Positions 6,742-14,056 of a stretch of DNA of 15,310 nt are shown one piece after another. The translations under genes and the position numbers were made by a program. Source of the DNA: Anaerolineales bacterium (GTDB lineage: Bacteria > Chloroflexota > Anaerolineae > Anaerolineales > UBA6663); the NCBI GenBank assembly GCA_016789245.1, contig JAEURM010000018.1:1-15310 (forward strand), read 5' to 3'. The notes beneath the pieces were generated by a model. That model had not been told where the DNA came from. It saw nothing but the letters and a program-made list of their open reading frames with translations, and searched no databases. Positions within the stretch are counted from its first letter, which is position 1. Every line of letters starts with the position of its first letter.

Positions 6742-8055
6742 ATGCAAACTGAAAACTCCACTCAACGCTGGCTCAAATCACTCCGTAACCAGCTTCGTTG
6801 GTTGGTGCCCGGTATTGGCGTTAAGCGCTGGCTTGGTTTGTTGATTTTTGCTGTTACGTTGATTGGGCTAGGCATTGCCTATGAGTTAATTGATTTGTAC
6901 CGGCAGGGTGCGATGCCATTTTTGCCCAGTGTGCTGACGTTGCAATTTTTGCCGCGCGGTGTACGGGGGTTACTGTTGGGCGTGGTGGGCGGGGGGCTAA
7001 TGTTGTTGGCTATCACACAAATCAACCGCGCTTTGTTAGAGCCGTTTGTGCGGCCGGGCCAAAACGTGGCGCAAGTGTTGAATGAACACCGGCGGCGCGG
7101 CAAAGGGCCTAAAGTGGTGGCCATTGGCGGCGGCACTGGCCTTTCCACTTTATTGCGTGGTTTGAAGCGGCACACGGCCAACATTACCGCCATTGTGACC
7201 GTGGCCGATGATGGTGGCTCATCTGGCCGTTTGCGGCAAACACTGGGTGTTCTGCCGCCCGGAGATTTCCGCAATTGCATTGCCGCGCTGGCGGATGATG
7301 AAGCGCTAACCACCCAATTGTTTCAGTACCGCTTCGGCGGCGGCAATGATTTGGGTGGCCACTCATTTGGCAATTTGTTCATTACGGCCATGGCGGAGGT
7401 AACGGGCAGTTTTGAGCGCGCCTTGCTAGAATCAAGCAACGTGCTAAATATTCAGGGCCGCGTTTTACCCGCCACCCTAAGTGATGTGACGTTGGTGGGC
7501 GAGTTAGAGAGCGCTTCCGCCGTCCAAGTGATTGAAGGTGAATCCCGCATTACGGAAACGGGCGGCACCATCCGCCAAGTTTTTTTGCGGCCCGATAACG
7601 CACCCGCCTATCCCGGCGCTATCAAAGCCTTGCTAGAAGCCGAGCTGATTGTGCTGGGGCCGGGGAGCTTGTACACCAGCCTCATGCCCAATTTGCTGGT
7701 GCATGATATTGCCGAAGCGGTGCGCGCCAGCCGGGCGCTAAAAGTGTACGTGTGTAACACGGCCACCCAGCCGGGCGAAACCGATAGTTATTCGGTTCAC
7801 CAGCATGTGGAAGCCATTGAGCGGCATACGGGTGCCGGGCTGTTTCCGCTGGTGATGGTCAACAATAATCAACACGGGACGTTACTACCGCACCTCACTT
7901 GGGTTCCGCTAGAATCTGTGCGTTCTGGGGCGCACCCAGTGGTAGCGGCGGATTTGATTGACGATGAGCGCCCGTGGCGGCATGACCCGCACAAGCTGGC
8001 GGCGGCGCTGATAAATTTGCTGGATTCAACGGACTACGCAATACGCAATTCGTAA
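6742..8055 (+). CDS. yvcK: YvcK/CofD-like gluconeogenesis factor with N-terminal membrane anchor
   Basis: The 437-residue protein joins a short basic N-terminus, two predicted membrane helices (about residues 30-50 and 73-93) and a cytoplasmic YvcK domain from about 123. The domain shows [17 protein letters not shown] (GGGTGLS 129-135), [12 protein letters not shown] (154-165), the GDFRNCI segment, GGHSFGNL (205-212), and [14 protein letters not shown] (306-319). YvcK proteins bind UDP-sugars and are needed for growth on gluconeogenic carbon and for envelope integrity in Bacillus, Listeria and Mycobacterium; they are related to CofD but lack its reaction. The anchor adds about 120 residues compared with the roughly 320-residue soluble form. 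The C-terminal residues DYAIRNS are encoded by a heptamer tract containing the stop. The gene has its own promoter, and gap follows after 31 nt. Confidence 0.93.
   Translation: MQTENSTQRWLKSLRNQLRWLVPGIGVKRWLGLLIFAVTLIGLGIAYELIDLYRQGAMPFLPSVLTLQFLPRGVRGLLLGVVGGGLMLLAITQINRALLEPFVRPGQNVAQVLNEHRRRGKGPKVVAIGGGTGLSTLLRGLKRHTANITAIVTVADDGGSSGRLRQTLGVLPPGDFRNCIAALADDEALTTQLFQYRFGGGNDLGGHSFGNLFITAMAEVTGSFERALLESSNVLNIQGRVLPATLSDVTLVGELESASAVQVIEGESRITETGGTIRQVFLRPDNAPAYPGAIKALLEAELIVLGPGSLYTSLMPNLLVHDIAEAVRASRALKVYVCNTATQPGETDSYSVHQHVEAIERHTGAGLFPLVMVNNNQHGTLLPHLTWVPLESVRSGAHPVVAADLIDDERPWRHDPHKLAAALINLLDSTDYAIRNS
8035..8055 (+). repeat. Period-7 tract overlapping the end of yvcK
   Basis: Three heptamers (TACGCAA, TACGCAA, TTCGTAA) encode the last residues of YvcK, and the third supplies the stop codon. 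The unit is close to TACGCAC/TACGGAA in the spacer after pgk. No facing arm is obvious here, so this may be a half element that grew into the gene end. Confidence 0.6.
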
Positions 8056-8073
8056 GGCGTGTTCTTTTACTAT

Positions 8074-8080
8074 AAGGAGA
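8074..8080 (+). promoter_or_regulatory. Strong Shine-Dalgarno of gap
   Basis: AAGGAGA lies 6 nt before the ATG at 8087 and is the best ribosome-binding site in the window, as expected for an abundant glycolytic enzyme. It fixes the gap start. Confidence 0.8.
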
Positions 8081-8086
8081 TTTCCC

Positions 8087-9097
8087 ATGACAGTGAAAAT
8101 TGGCATTAACGGCTTTGGCCGCATTGGCCGCTTGGTCTTTCGCACCATTAAGGCCCGCCAAGCCAACAATATTGAAGTGGTAGCCGTCAACGATTTGTTT
8201 GACCCCGCCATCAATGCCCACCTGCTGAAATACGACTCCACTTACGGCGCGTTTGACGGCACGGTGGAAGCCAAAGATGGCAACTTGGTGGTGGATGGCA
8301 AAACCATTAAAGTTACCGCCGAGAAAGACTTGAATGCTATCAAGTGGGCAGATATGGGTGTGGAAGTGGTGATTGAGTCCACTGGATTGTTTACAGACGC
8401 CACCAAATCCGTGGGCCACATCAACTCGGGCGGCGCGAAGAAAGTCATCATCTCCGCCCCAGCCAAGAACGAAGATATTACAGTGGTGCTGGGTGTGAAT
8501 AATGATAAGTATGACCCGGCCAAACACCACGTCATTTCCAACGCCTCCTGCACCACCAACGGCCTCGCGCCGGTGGCCAAAGTGCTGAACGATGCGTTTG
8601 GCATTGAGAAGGGCTTGCTCACCACGGTGCACGCCTATACCAACTCTCAGAAACTGCAAGACTTGGGCGCGAAGGATTTGCGCGATGCCCGCGCCGCCGC
8701 GCAAAACATTGTGCCGTCTGAAACTGGCGCGGCCAAAGCGGTGGGTTTGGTTATTCCAGAACTTAAGGGCAAGTTTGGCGGCATGGCCTTCCGTGTGCCC
8801 ACGCCCACCGTTTCCGTGGTGGATTTCACGGCCGTGCTAAATAAAGAAGCTAGCAAAGATGATATCCGCAACGCCATGCTGGAATATGCCAGCGGCTCTA
8901 TGAAGGGCATCCTCGGCGTCACGGATGAACCACTGGTTTCCACCGATTTGCGCGGCACCACGCTCTCCTCCGTGTATTCCGCCATGGATACGCTGGTGAT
9001 TGGCAACTTGGTGAAGGTGGTGGCTTGGTACGATAATGAGTGGGGCTATGCCTGCCGCTTGGCCGATATTACGGCGATGGTGGCCAGCAAACTATAG
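8087..9097 (+). CDS. gap: Glyceraldehyde-3-phosphate dehydrogenase, type I
   Basis: GAPDH reversibly oxidises glyceraldehyde-3-phosphate to 1,3-bisphosphoglycerate using NAD and phosphate. The 336-residue product matches the family length. It shows the N-terminal Rossmann motif [13 protein letters not shown], Asp36 in VNDLFD (the acidic residue that favours NAD over NADP), the active-site segment [13 protein letters not shown] with Cys155, the base His182 in [13 protein letters not shown], and [11 protein letters not shown] near the C-terminus. It lies 31 nt after yvcK and 90 nt before pgk, on the same strand. GAPDH can hydrate NADH as a side reaction, which gives the nearby nnr a plausible client, but this is inference. 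Confidence 0.98.
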   Translation: MTVKIGINGFGRIGRLVFRTIKARQANNIEVVAVNDLFDPAINAHLLKYDSTYGAFDGTVEAKDGNLVVDGKTIKVTAEKDLNAIKWADMGVEVVIESTGLFTDATKSVGHINSGGAKKVIISAPAKNEDITVVLGVNNDKYDPAKHHVISNASCTTNGLAPVAKVLNDAFGIEKGLLTTVHAYTNSQKLQDLGAKDLRDARAAAQNIVPSETGAAKAVGLVIPELKGKFGGMAFRVPTPTVSVVDFTAVLNKEASKDDIRNAMLEYASGSMKGILGVTDEPLVSTDLRGTTLSSVYSAMDTLVIGNLVKVVAWYDNEWGYACRLADITAMVASKL

Positions 9098-9186
9098 TCA
9101 GTTAGTCTCTTGGTCAGTTGGTCTAGTGGTCATGTAGTCATCCGACTATTCGACTGCTAGACCATCCGACTACTTGACCACGCGAC
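9097..9186. repeat. Large period-8 inverted tandem repeat between gap and pgk
   Basis: This is the clearest element of its kind here. The left arm, 9097-9139, is five octamers plus GTC, every unit starting with GTC (starts 9097, 9105, 9113, 9121, 9129, 9137). The right arm, 9144-9186, is five octamers plus GAC, every unit starting with GAC (starts 9144, 9152, 9160, 9168, 9176, 9184). The 43-nt arms face each other across the 4-nt loop ATCC and match at about 28 of 43 positions, including GGTCTAG against CTAGACC. The element begins at the last base of the gap stop and ends one base before the pgk ATG. Confidence 0.85.
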
Positions 9187-9187
9187 A

Positions 9188-10363
9188 ATGAACAAAAAGT
9201 CTATTCGTGATTTCGATTTTAAAAAGAAGCGCGTGCTGGTGCGCGTAGATTTCAACGTGCCATTGAAGGAAGGCAAAGTCACCGATGACACGCGTATCCG
9301 CGCCTCTCTGCCCACCATTCAATATTTGCTGGAGCGGAGCGCGGGTGTGATTTTGTGCTCACACTTGGGCCGCCCCAAAGGTGGGCCAGAGCCTAAGTAT
9401 TCACTGGCCCCCGCCGCTGTACGGTTGAGTGAGTTGTTGGGCAAGCCGGTGAAGCTGGTGGCCGATTGCGTTGGCCCGCTGGCCGAAGAAGCCGCCGCCG
9501 CCATGTTCCCCGGCGAAGTGCTTCTGCTAGAAAACGTGCGCTTCCACGTCGAGGAAGAAAAGAATGACGCTACTTTTGCGCAGAAGCTCTCGGTGTTGGC
9601 GGATGTGTACGTGAACGATGCGTTTGGTTCGGCGCACCGTGCGCATGCCTCCACAGAAGGCGTAGCACGGCATTTGCCCGCGTTGGCTGGCTTCCTGATG
9701 GAAAAAGAGATTGAGTATCTCGGCCAAGCCGTTGAAAACCCGAAGCATCCGTACATCGCCCTCCTCGGCGGCGCTAAGATTTCAGACAAAATTGGCGTGA
9801 TTGAAAATCTGCTGAAGAAAGCGGATAAGGTGCTAATTGGCGGTGGCATGGCCAACACCTTCTTCCAAGCGCAAGGCTTGGCGTTGGGTGATTCTTTGGT
9901 GGAAGCGGAGGCGCTGGAGACGGCGCAGAAAGTGCTGGCGCAAGCCGGTGATAAGTTGCTTTTACCGGTGGATGCGGTGCTGGCCGATGCGTTTGATAAC
10001 GGCGCTCAGAAGCGCGTCATCAATATCAAAGAAGGCGTGCCTGCGGGCTGGCGCATTTTAGATATTGGCCCGCTCACCGTGGCCGCGTATGCGGAAGCGT
10101 TGAAGGGCGCGGCGCTGGTGGTGTGGAATGGCCCAATGGGCGTGTTTGAGTTTGCCAACTTTGCACATGGCACCAACGGCGTGGCTAAAGCGGTGGCGGA
10201 GTGCGGGGCCATCACTGTAGTGGGCGGTGGTGATTCTGTGGCGGCCATTGAGCAAGCCGGACTGGCGGAAAAAATAACGCACATCAGCACCGGCGGCGGT
10301 GCCAGCTTAGAAATGCTGGAAGGCCAAACGTTACCCGGCCTCGCCGCGCTGAACGATAAGTAA
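9188..10363 (+). CDS. pgk: Phosphoglycerate kinase
   Basis: Phosphoglycerate kinase transfers the acyl-phosphate of 1,3-bisphosphoglycerate to ADP, reversibly. The 391-residue product has the family landmarks: [22 protein letters not shown] near the N-terminus (substrate-binding Arg/Asp/Asn), [38 protein letters not shown], the hinge-side [34 protein letters not shown], and the nucleotide-site [15 protein letters not shown] and [16 protein letters not shown] 9188 fits the family N-terminus. There is no Shine-Dalgarno; the base of a 43-nt-arm hairpin ends one base upstream, so initiation may depend on that structure or on translation arriving from gap. Confidence 0.98.
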   Translation: MNKKSIRDFDFKKKRVLVRVDFNVPLKEGKVTDDTRIRASLPTIQYLLERSAGVILCSHLGRPKGGPEPKYSLAPAAVRLSELLGKPVKLVADCVGPLAEEAAAAMFPGEVLLLENVRFHVEEEKNDATFAQKLSVLADVYVNDAFGSAHRAHASTEGVARHLPALAGFLMEKEIEYLGQAVENPKHPYIALLGGAKISDKIGVIENLLKKADKVLIGGGMANTFFQAQGLALGDSLVEAEALETAQKVLAQAGDKLLLPVDAVLADAFDNGAQKRVINIKEGVPAGWRILDIGPLTVAAYAEALKGAALVVWNGPMGVFEFANFAHGTNGVAKAVAECGAITVVGGGDSVAAIEQAGLAEKITHISTGGGASLEMLEGQTLPGLAALNDK

Positions 10364-10370
10364 CTCTTGC

Positions 10371-10427
10371 TACGCACTACGGAATACGCACTACTTCGGC
10401 GTATTTCGTAGTGCGTATTCCGTTTCT
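10371..10427. repeat. Period-7 inverted repeat after pgk, possible terminator
   Basis: The left arm from 10371 is heptamers TACGCAC, TACGGAA, TACGCAC, TAC; the right arm from 10400 is CGTATTT, CGTAGTG, CGTATTC, CGTTTCT. Bases 10380-10394 and 10408-10422 form a perfect 15-bp stem with a 13-nt loop. TTTCT follows directly and a T5 run lies at 10434-10438, so partial transcription termination after pgk is possible. Of the periodic elements here, it has the longest perfect stem. Confidence 0.75.
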
Positions 10428-10460
10428 AGTCCGTTTTTACATCTCTCTAACAACTTTTGC

Positions 10461-10489
10461 TTGCGCGCATAACACGCCTCGCGCATACT
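10461..10489 (+). promoter_or_regulatory. Weak candidate promoter for the kinase gene
   Basis: TTGCGC (10461-10466) and CATACT (10484-10489) are 17 nt apart, matching three and four of six consensus bases. The position, about 35 nt before the kinase ATG and after a possible terminator, is sensible, but the boxes are weak. The rest of the 160-nt spacer shows nothing else apart from the hairpin and the Shine-Dalgarno. Confidence 0.3.
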
Positions 10490-10510
10490 TCCTCAGGTTA
10501 AACTCTGACC

Positions 10511-10515
10511 GGAGG
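10511..10515 (+). promoter_or_regulatory. Shine-Dalgarno of the kinase gene
   Basis: GGAGG lies 8 nt before the ATG at 10524 and supports that start. Confidence 0.7.
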
Positions 10516-10523
10516 CTCTCGGC

Positions 10524-12407
10524 ATGTCATTTACTATCGGCGAAAATGTTGGGCCATATCGCGTTGTAGAACCATTGGGGCAGGGCGGCATGGCCACCGT
10601 CTTCAAGGCCTACCACGCTGGCCTAGACCGTTACGTGGCGATTAAAGTTTTACATCCAGCGTTCAAAGAAGATGCGAACTTTTTGGCGCGTTTTCAACGT
10701 GAAGCGCGGGTGGTGGCCAAGCTGGAACACCCCAACATTGTGCCCGTGTATGACTTTGCGGAGCACAACGGTGCGCCCTACTTGGTGATGAAGTTTATTG
10801 AAGGGGAAACGCTCAAAGCGCGTTTGCAAAGAGAGCGGCTTTCGCTCCGTGAGACGCTGGGCGTGCTGGAAGCCGTAGGCGGCGGGCTAGATTACGCTCA
10901 CAAGCAGGGCATCCTCCATCGCGATATTAAATCCTCCAACATCATGCTGGCCGCGGAGGGCGGCATCTACTTAGCCGATTTTGGTTTGGCGCGCATTGCC
11001 TCCGCTGGTGAAAGCACGCTCTCCATGGATTCTATGGTGGGCACGCCGCATTACATGAGCCCAGAGCAGGCGCGCGGCGTGAAAGATTTGGATGCCGGCA
11101 CGGATATTTATTCCCTCGGCGTAGTACTGTATGAATTAGTGGTGGGCCGTTTGCCGTACAGCGCCGATACGCCGTTTGCCATTATCCATGACCATATTTT
11201 TACGCCACTGCCTATGCCCCGTAGTGTAAACGTAAACGTGCCCGAAGTGGTGGAGCGCGTGTTGTTGAAGGCGTTGGCCAAAGACCGCGCTGACCGATTT
11301 GGTGATGTGGCCGCAATGGTGAATGCGTTTCGCGGGGCTGTTTCGGGCGTGGATTCTGGCGTGGTGGCCTTGCCAGCCGGCTTGCCCGTATCACCGGCCG
11401 CGCCCACTGCGCCCGGGGCGGCTACTGTAGCCGGCACTGCCGTAACGCCCCAGCCCGAGCCAACGTTACTTACGCCTAAACCCAAAGAGCCAACATCGGC
11501 TTTGGTGTATTGGCTGATTGGTGCGATTGTGGTGGTGGCGCTAGGGCTGGCTGTGCTATTCGCTTTTAGTTATTTTCGCCGTAACCAAGCCGCGCCGCCC
11601 ACCATTGTTCCTACTTTAGCGCCGCTTAATCCCACTCAGCCGCCCGCACCTACATCTGTTCCGGCCACTGCCACGCCCTCACAACTGGCCACGCGTCCGC
11701 CCGCTTCACCTGCACCGCAAAACACGCCACCGGCTGGCCAAGCCCCGCCGTGGAAGGCCGCTGTGGATGAAGCCGCCGCGCTCTTCCCAACTGCGCCCCA
11801 AGACGCTTTAACTAAACTGAACGCCGCTGTGCAGGCCAACGCGGCTGACCCGGGCGTATACCTCGCGGCGGGTGATTTGGCCTTGGCCAACAATTTCCCC
11901 AAAGAAGCGGTGGAGCAATTTTATTTACCGGCCTTTAGTGTGATGCCAACCGATGAGAATAATCCGCTGAACCGACGTTTGCGTGAAAATTTGGGTCTGG
12001 CCTATTACGTACTTTCCGGTGATTTTTCCGCCGCGCCATATTTGACGGAGGCCGCCCAATCGGCGGGCGAGTTCTCCGAGGCCAACTTGGCCTTACAACG
12101 GTGGCGGATTTTGTATGGTGATTTGGCGGTGGTGGCTAAAGAGCTGGAGTCTATGCTCAACAAGAATTCTGAAATTGCGGCCTTGCAGTTGGTGTATGGT
12201 GATTACGCCTCGCGGGCGAACAAGCCGGTGGAAGCCATTCTTCGGTATGAAGCGGCCAGCCGCCCGCGTGCCACCAACCCCGCTGCGCCGTGGGTCATTC
12301 AAGAAGCCCTATGCCGCCTACAAGTGTTGCGGGATAGAAAGCCAGAGCTTAAGCCCACGTGTGAGCCGCTGAATAAGTTAGTTCAGCCCGTTGGGCCACA
12401 GCCGTAA
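10524..12407 (+). CDS. Transmembrane Hanks-type Ser/Thr protein kinase with TPR-like extracytoplasmic region
   Basis: Residues about 12-270 are a complete protein kinase domain: glycine loop GQGGMATVF (19-27), ATP-anchoring Lys41 (VAIK), Glu60, catalytic HRDIKSSN (132-139), DFG (152-154), and SPE in place of APE (179-181). A Pro/Ala-rich stretch leads to one membrane helix at about 327-350 with a following FRR stop-transfer, then a Pro/Thr-rich linker (about 356-410). A C-terminal helical region of about 200 residues has alternating Ala/Leu-rich helices resembling tetratricopeptide repeats (e.g. AADPGVYLAAGDLALANN, EIAALQLVYGDYASRANKP). There are no PASTA repeats. The kinase would face the cytoplasm and the repeat region the outside. 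All catalytic residues are present, so it should be active. It sits between pgk and tpiA, 37 nt before tpiA, which suggests a role in controlling central carbon metabolism or envelope growth; its targets are unknown. Confidence 0.93.
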   Translation: MSFTIGENVGPYRVVEPLGQGGMATVFKAYHAGLDRYVAIKVLHPAFKEDANFLARFQREARVVAKLEHPNIVPVYDFAEHNGAPYLVMKFIEGETLKARLQRERLSLRETLGVLEAVGGGLDYAHKQGILHRDIKSSNIMLAAEGGIYLADFGLARIASAGESTLSMDSMVGTPHYMSPEQARGVKDLDAGTDIYSLGVVLYELVVGRLPYSADTPFAIIHDHIFTPLPMPRSVNVNVPEVVERVLLKALAKDRADRFGDVAAMVNAFRGAVSGVDSGVVALPAGLPVSPAAPTAPGAATVAGTAVTPQPEPTLLTPKPKEPTSALVYWLIGAIVVVALGLAVLFAFSYFRRNQAAPPTIVPTLAPLNPTQPPAPTSVPATATPSQLATRPPASPAPQNTPPAGQAPPWKAAVDEAAALFPTAPQDALTKLNAAVQANAADPGVYLAAGDLALANNFPKEAVEQFYLPAFSVMPTDENNPLNRRLRENLGLAYYVLSGDFSAAPYLTEAAQSAGEFSEANLALQRWRILYGDLAVVAKELESMLNKNSEIAALQLVYGDYASRANKPVEAILRYEAASRPRATNPAAPWVIQEALCRLQVLRDRKPELKPTCEPLNKLVQPVGPQP

Positions 12408-12431
12408 AATTATTTCACCCGCCTGTTTCAA

Positions 12432-12437
12432 GAGGAG
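12432..12437 (+). promoter_or_regulatory. Shine-Dalgarno of tpiA
   Basis: GAGGAG lies 7 nt before the ATG at 12445. It decides this start over an in-frame GTG at 12391 that would overlap the kinase gene. Confidence 0.75.
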
Positions 12438-12444
12438 TCTCTAT

Positions 12445-13206
12445 ATGCGTAAATTTATCATTGCTGGAAACTGGAAAATGAATAAAAACCCAACCGAAGC
12501 GGCGGAACTGACCCGCGCGCTTTTGCCGGAGATAGGGAGCATCAGTAACGTGGAGCGCGTGCTGTGCCCACCTTACATTGCGCTGGCCACCGTGAAAGAG
12601 CTATTGGCCGGCAGTGAAATTGGCCTCGGCGCGCAAAACATGCACTGGGAAAAATCCGGCGCGTACACCGGCGAAGTTTCCGCGCCCATGCTGGCCGGTT
12701 TGGTGCAGTACGTCATCCTCGGCCACTCCGAACGGCGGCAGTATTTTGCAGAAACAGATGAAAGTGTGAACAAAAAGGTGAAGACGGCGCTTGCGCACGC
12801 CCTCACGCCCATTGTTTGCGTGGGAGAGAACTTGGCCGAGAACGAAGCTGGGCAGACGGGCGAGGTGGTGACGCGCCAAGTGCGCGCGGCGTACAGCGGC
12901 CTCAGCGCCGAAGATGCGCTGAAAACTGTAATTGCCTATGAGCCAGTGTGGGCCATTGGCACGGGCAAAGCCGCCACGCCCGAGCAAGCTAACGCCGTGC
13001 ACGCGCAGTACATTCGCGCTCTGCTGGCCGAACTGTACTCTAGCGATGTGGCCAATCAACTGCGGATTCAATATGGTGGTTCCGTCACTGCCGCCAACGC
13101 TGAATCACTGATGAAACAACCAGATATTGATGGCGCGTTGGTGGGCGGGGCCAGCCTCAAGCCCGCCGATTTTGCCGCCATCATCCGTGCGGCGGGTAAT
13201 CAATAA
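12445..13206 (+). CDS. tpiA: Triosephosphate isomerase
   Basis: The enzyme interconverts dihydroxyacetone phosphate and glyceraldehyde-3-phosphate. The 253-residue TIM barrel has all catalytic residues: Asn9 and Lys11 in AGNWKMNK, His94 in VILGHSERR, and Glu166 in AYEPVWAIGTG. The phosphate-binding loop 6 (AIGTGKAATPEQA) and the C-terminal QYGGSVTAAN and GALVGGASLKPADF segments are also present. The start is set by a good Shine-Dalgarno and by the family N-terminus (MRKFIIAGNWKMN). With yvcK, gap and pgk it completes a triose-phosphate cluster, interrupted only by the kinase gene. Confidence 0.98.
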   Translation: MRKFIIAGNWKMNKNPTEAAELTRALLPEIGSISNVERVLCPPYIALATVKELLAGSEIGLGAQNMHWEKSGAYTGEVSAPMLAGLVQYVILGHSERRQYFAETDESVNKKVKTALAHALTPIVCVGENLAENEAGQTGEVVTRQVRAAYSGLSAEDALKTVIAYEPVWAIGTGKAATPEQANAVHAQYIRALLAELYSSDVANQLRIQYGGSVTAANAESLMKQPDIDGALVGGASLKPADFAAIIRAAGNQ

Positions 13207-13210
13207 CAAA

Positions 13211-13231
13211 TACCCGGTAACTACTACCGCT
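13211..13231. repeat. Short period-7 element between tpiA and the membrane protein gene
   Basis: Three heptamers (TACCCGG, TAACTAC, TACCGCT) fill the 27-nt spacer; within them CGGTA at 13215-13219 pairs with TACCG at 13225-13229. It ends 2 nt before the next ATG. It is the smallest member of the spacer-repeat class, so chance is a real alternative. Confidence 0.45.
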
Positions 13232-13233
13232 CA

Positions 13234-13983
13234 ATGCTCTCTTGGCTCTGGCTTCTGGTCATCCTCGTTCCGCTGATTCTGCTGGAGCGCTTGATTCACC
13301 GGCACTTGCAGGGCGTGTGGCTTCTGCTTTTCCGAGACCCGGACATGGCGATGATTTTGTATTCCATCATCATGTTGCCGGGCGTGGCTCTGCATGAGTT
13401 TAGCCACTGGGCCATGGCCACCATTTTGATGACGCGCACGGGCCGCTTCTCCATCTTCCCTCAGCGTCTGCCGGATGGCACACTGCGTTTGGGTTTTGTG
13501 GAAACGCAAAAAACAGATATTTTCCGGGAGGCGCTGATTGGCGCGGCACCGTTGATAGTGGGTACGCTGGTGATTTTGGCCATAAGCTTTGGCCCGCTGA
13601 ACGTGGCCGCCATGGGCGAAGCGCTGGCCGTGGGAGATTTAGGCGGCGTGCTAGAAGGCTTAGTGGCCGTTACGCGTATGCCGGATGCGTGGCTGTGGCT
13701 GTATTTGCTGTTTGTAGTGAGCAATTCTATGTTGCCATCCGCCTCAGACCGGCGCACATGGTTGCCTGTGCTGGCGGTGGTGGCCATTGCGGTGGGCCTG
13801 CTGGTGTACGCCGGTTTTTCATCTGTTCTGCTCAATGTGGCCACCGGCCCGCTAGATGCCACCATCCGTTCTCTCGCCAGTGCCTTCACCATCACCGTAA
13901 TTTTAGATGTATTCTGCCTGCCGCCGTTGCTGATTCTGGAACGTGGCCTTTCACGGCTCACCGGCTTAAAGGTGGAATACTAG
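13234..13983 (+). CDS. Integral membrane protein with HExxH motif, M50-like putative metalloprotease
   Basis: The 249-residue protein is very hydrophobic, with about five or six likely membrane segments (near 4-20, 38-62, 100-120, 152-166, 177-200, 213-235). Segment two carries HEFSH (54-58), the zinc-binding HExxH motif, in the context LPGVALHEFSHW. A later NSMLPSASD (164-172) keeps the Asn-to-Asp spacing of eight seen in the NxxPxxxxD motif of site-2-type proteases, so Asp172 is a candidate third zinc ligand. It is smaller than typical S2P enzymes and shows no PDZ domain. Substrate and role are unknown, and an inactive relative cannot be excluded. There is no Shine-Dalgarno; it follows tpiA by 27 nt and may be translated by coupling. 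Confidence 0.75.
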   Translation: MLSWLWLLVILVPLILLERLIHRHLQGVWLLLFRDPDMAMILYSIIMLPGVALHEFSHWAMATILMTRTGRFSIFPQRLPDGTLRLGFVETQKTDIFREALIGAAPLIVGTLVILAISFGPLNVAAMGEALAVGDLGGVLEGLVAVTRMPDAWLWLYLLFVVSNSMLPSASDRRTWLPVLAVVAIAVGLLVYAGFSSVLLNVATGPLDATIRSLASAFTITVILDVFCLPPLLILERGLSRLTGLKVEY

Positions 13984-13989
13984 CTTTTA

Positions 13990-14048
13990 TCCACGAAGAA
14001 CACGAAGTTCCTTAGTGTGCCTTCGTGTTTCTTCGTGCCCTTCGTGGA
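13990..14048. repeat. Period-9 inverted repeat overlapping the hbdH Shine-Dalgarno
   Basis: The left arm 13990-14007 is two nonamers (TCCACGAAG, AACACGAAG); the right arm 14031-14048 is CTTCGTGCC, CTTCGTGGA, with a further CTTCGTG at 14021. The outer 9 bp pair perfectly and 16 of 18 positions match overall. The last bases GGA (14046-14048) are the start of the GGAGA ribosome-binding site of the next gene, so folding would cover part of it. Confidence 0.8.
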
Positions 14049-14050
14049 GA
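14046..14050 (+). promoter_or_regulatory. Shine-Dalgarno of hbdH, partly inside a hairpin
   Basis: GGAGA lies 6 nt before the ATG at 14057. Its GGA can pair with TCC at 13990-13992 at the base of the hairpin. It supports ATG 14057 over the in-frame GTG at 14015, which lies in the hairpin loop. Confidence 0.6.
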
Positions 14051-14056
14051 AAACCG

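Noticed and set aside
7895..8704. A 269-codon open frame on the minus strand across gap
   Set aside because: It is antisense to a textbook GAPDH gene; its translation has no recognisable domain and its codons mirror the real gene.
9097..9186. CRISPR array or tRNA in the gap-pgk spacer
   Set aside because: Units are 8 nt and degenerate with no spacers of 30 nt or so; no cloverleaf or T-loop sequence is present.
12391..12444. Longer tpiA start at GTG 12391
   Set aside because: It overlaps the kinase stop region, has no ribosome-binding site, and the family starts at MRKFIIAGNWKMN, which has a good Shine-Dalgarno.
14015..14056. Longer hbdH start at GTG 14015
   Set aside because: The extra residues are read from the hairpin loop and arm; ATG 14057 has a Shine-Dalgarno and gives the standard 260 residues.
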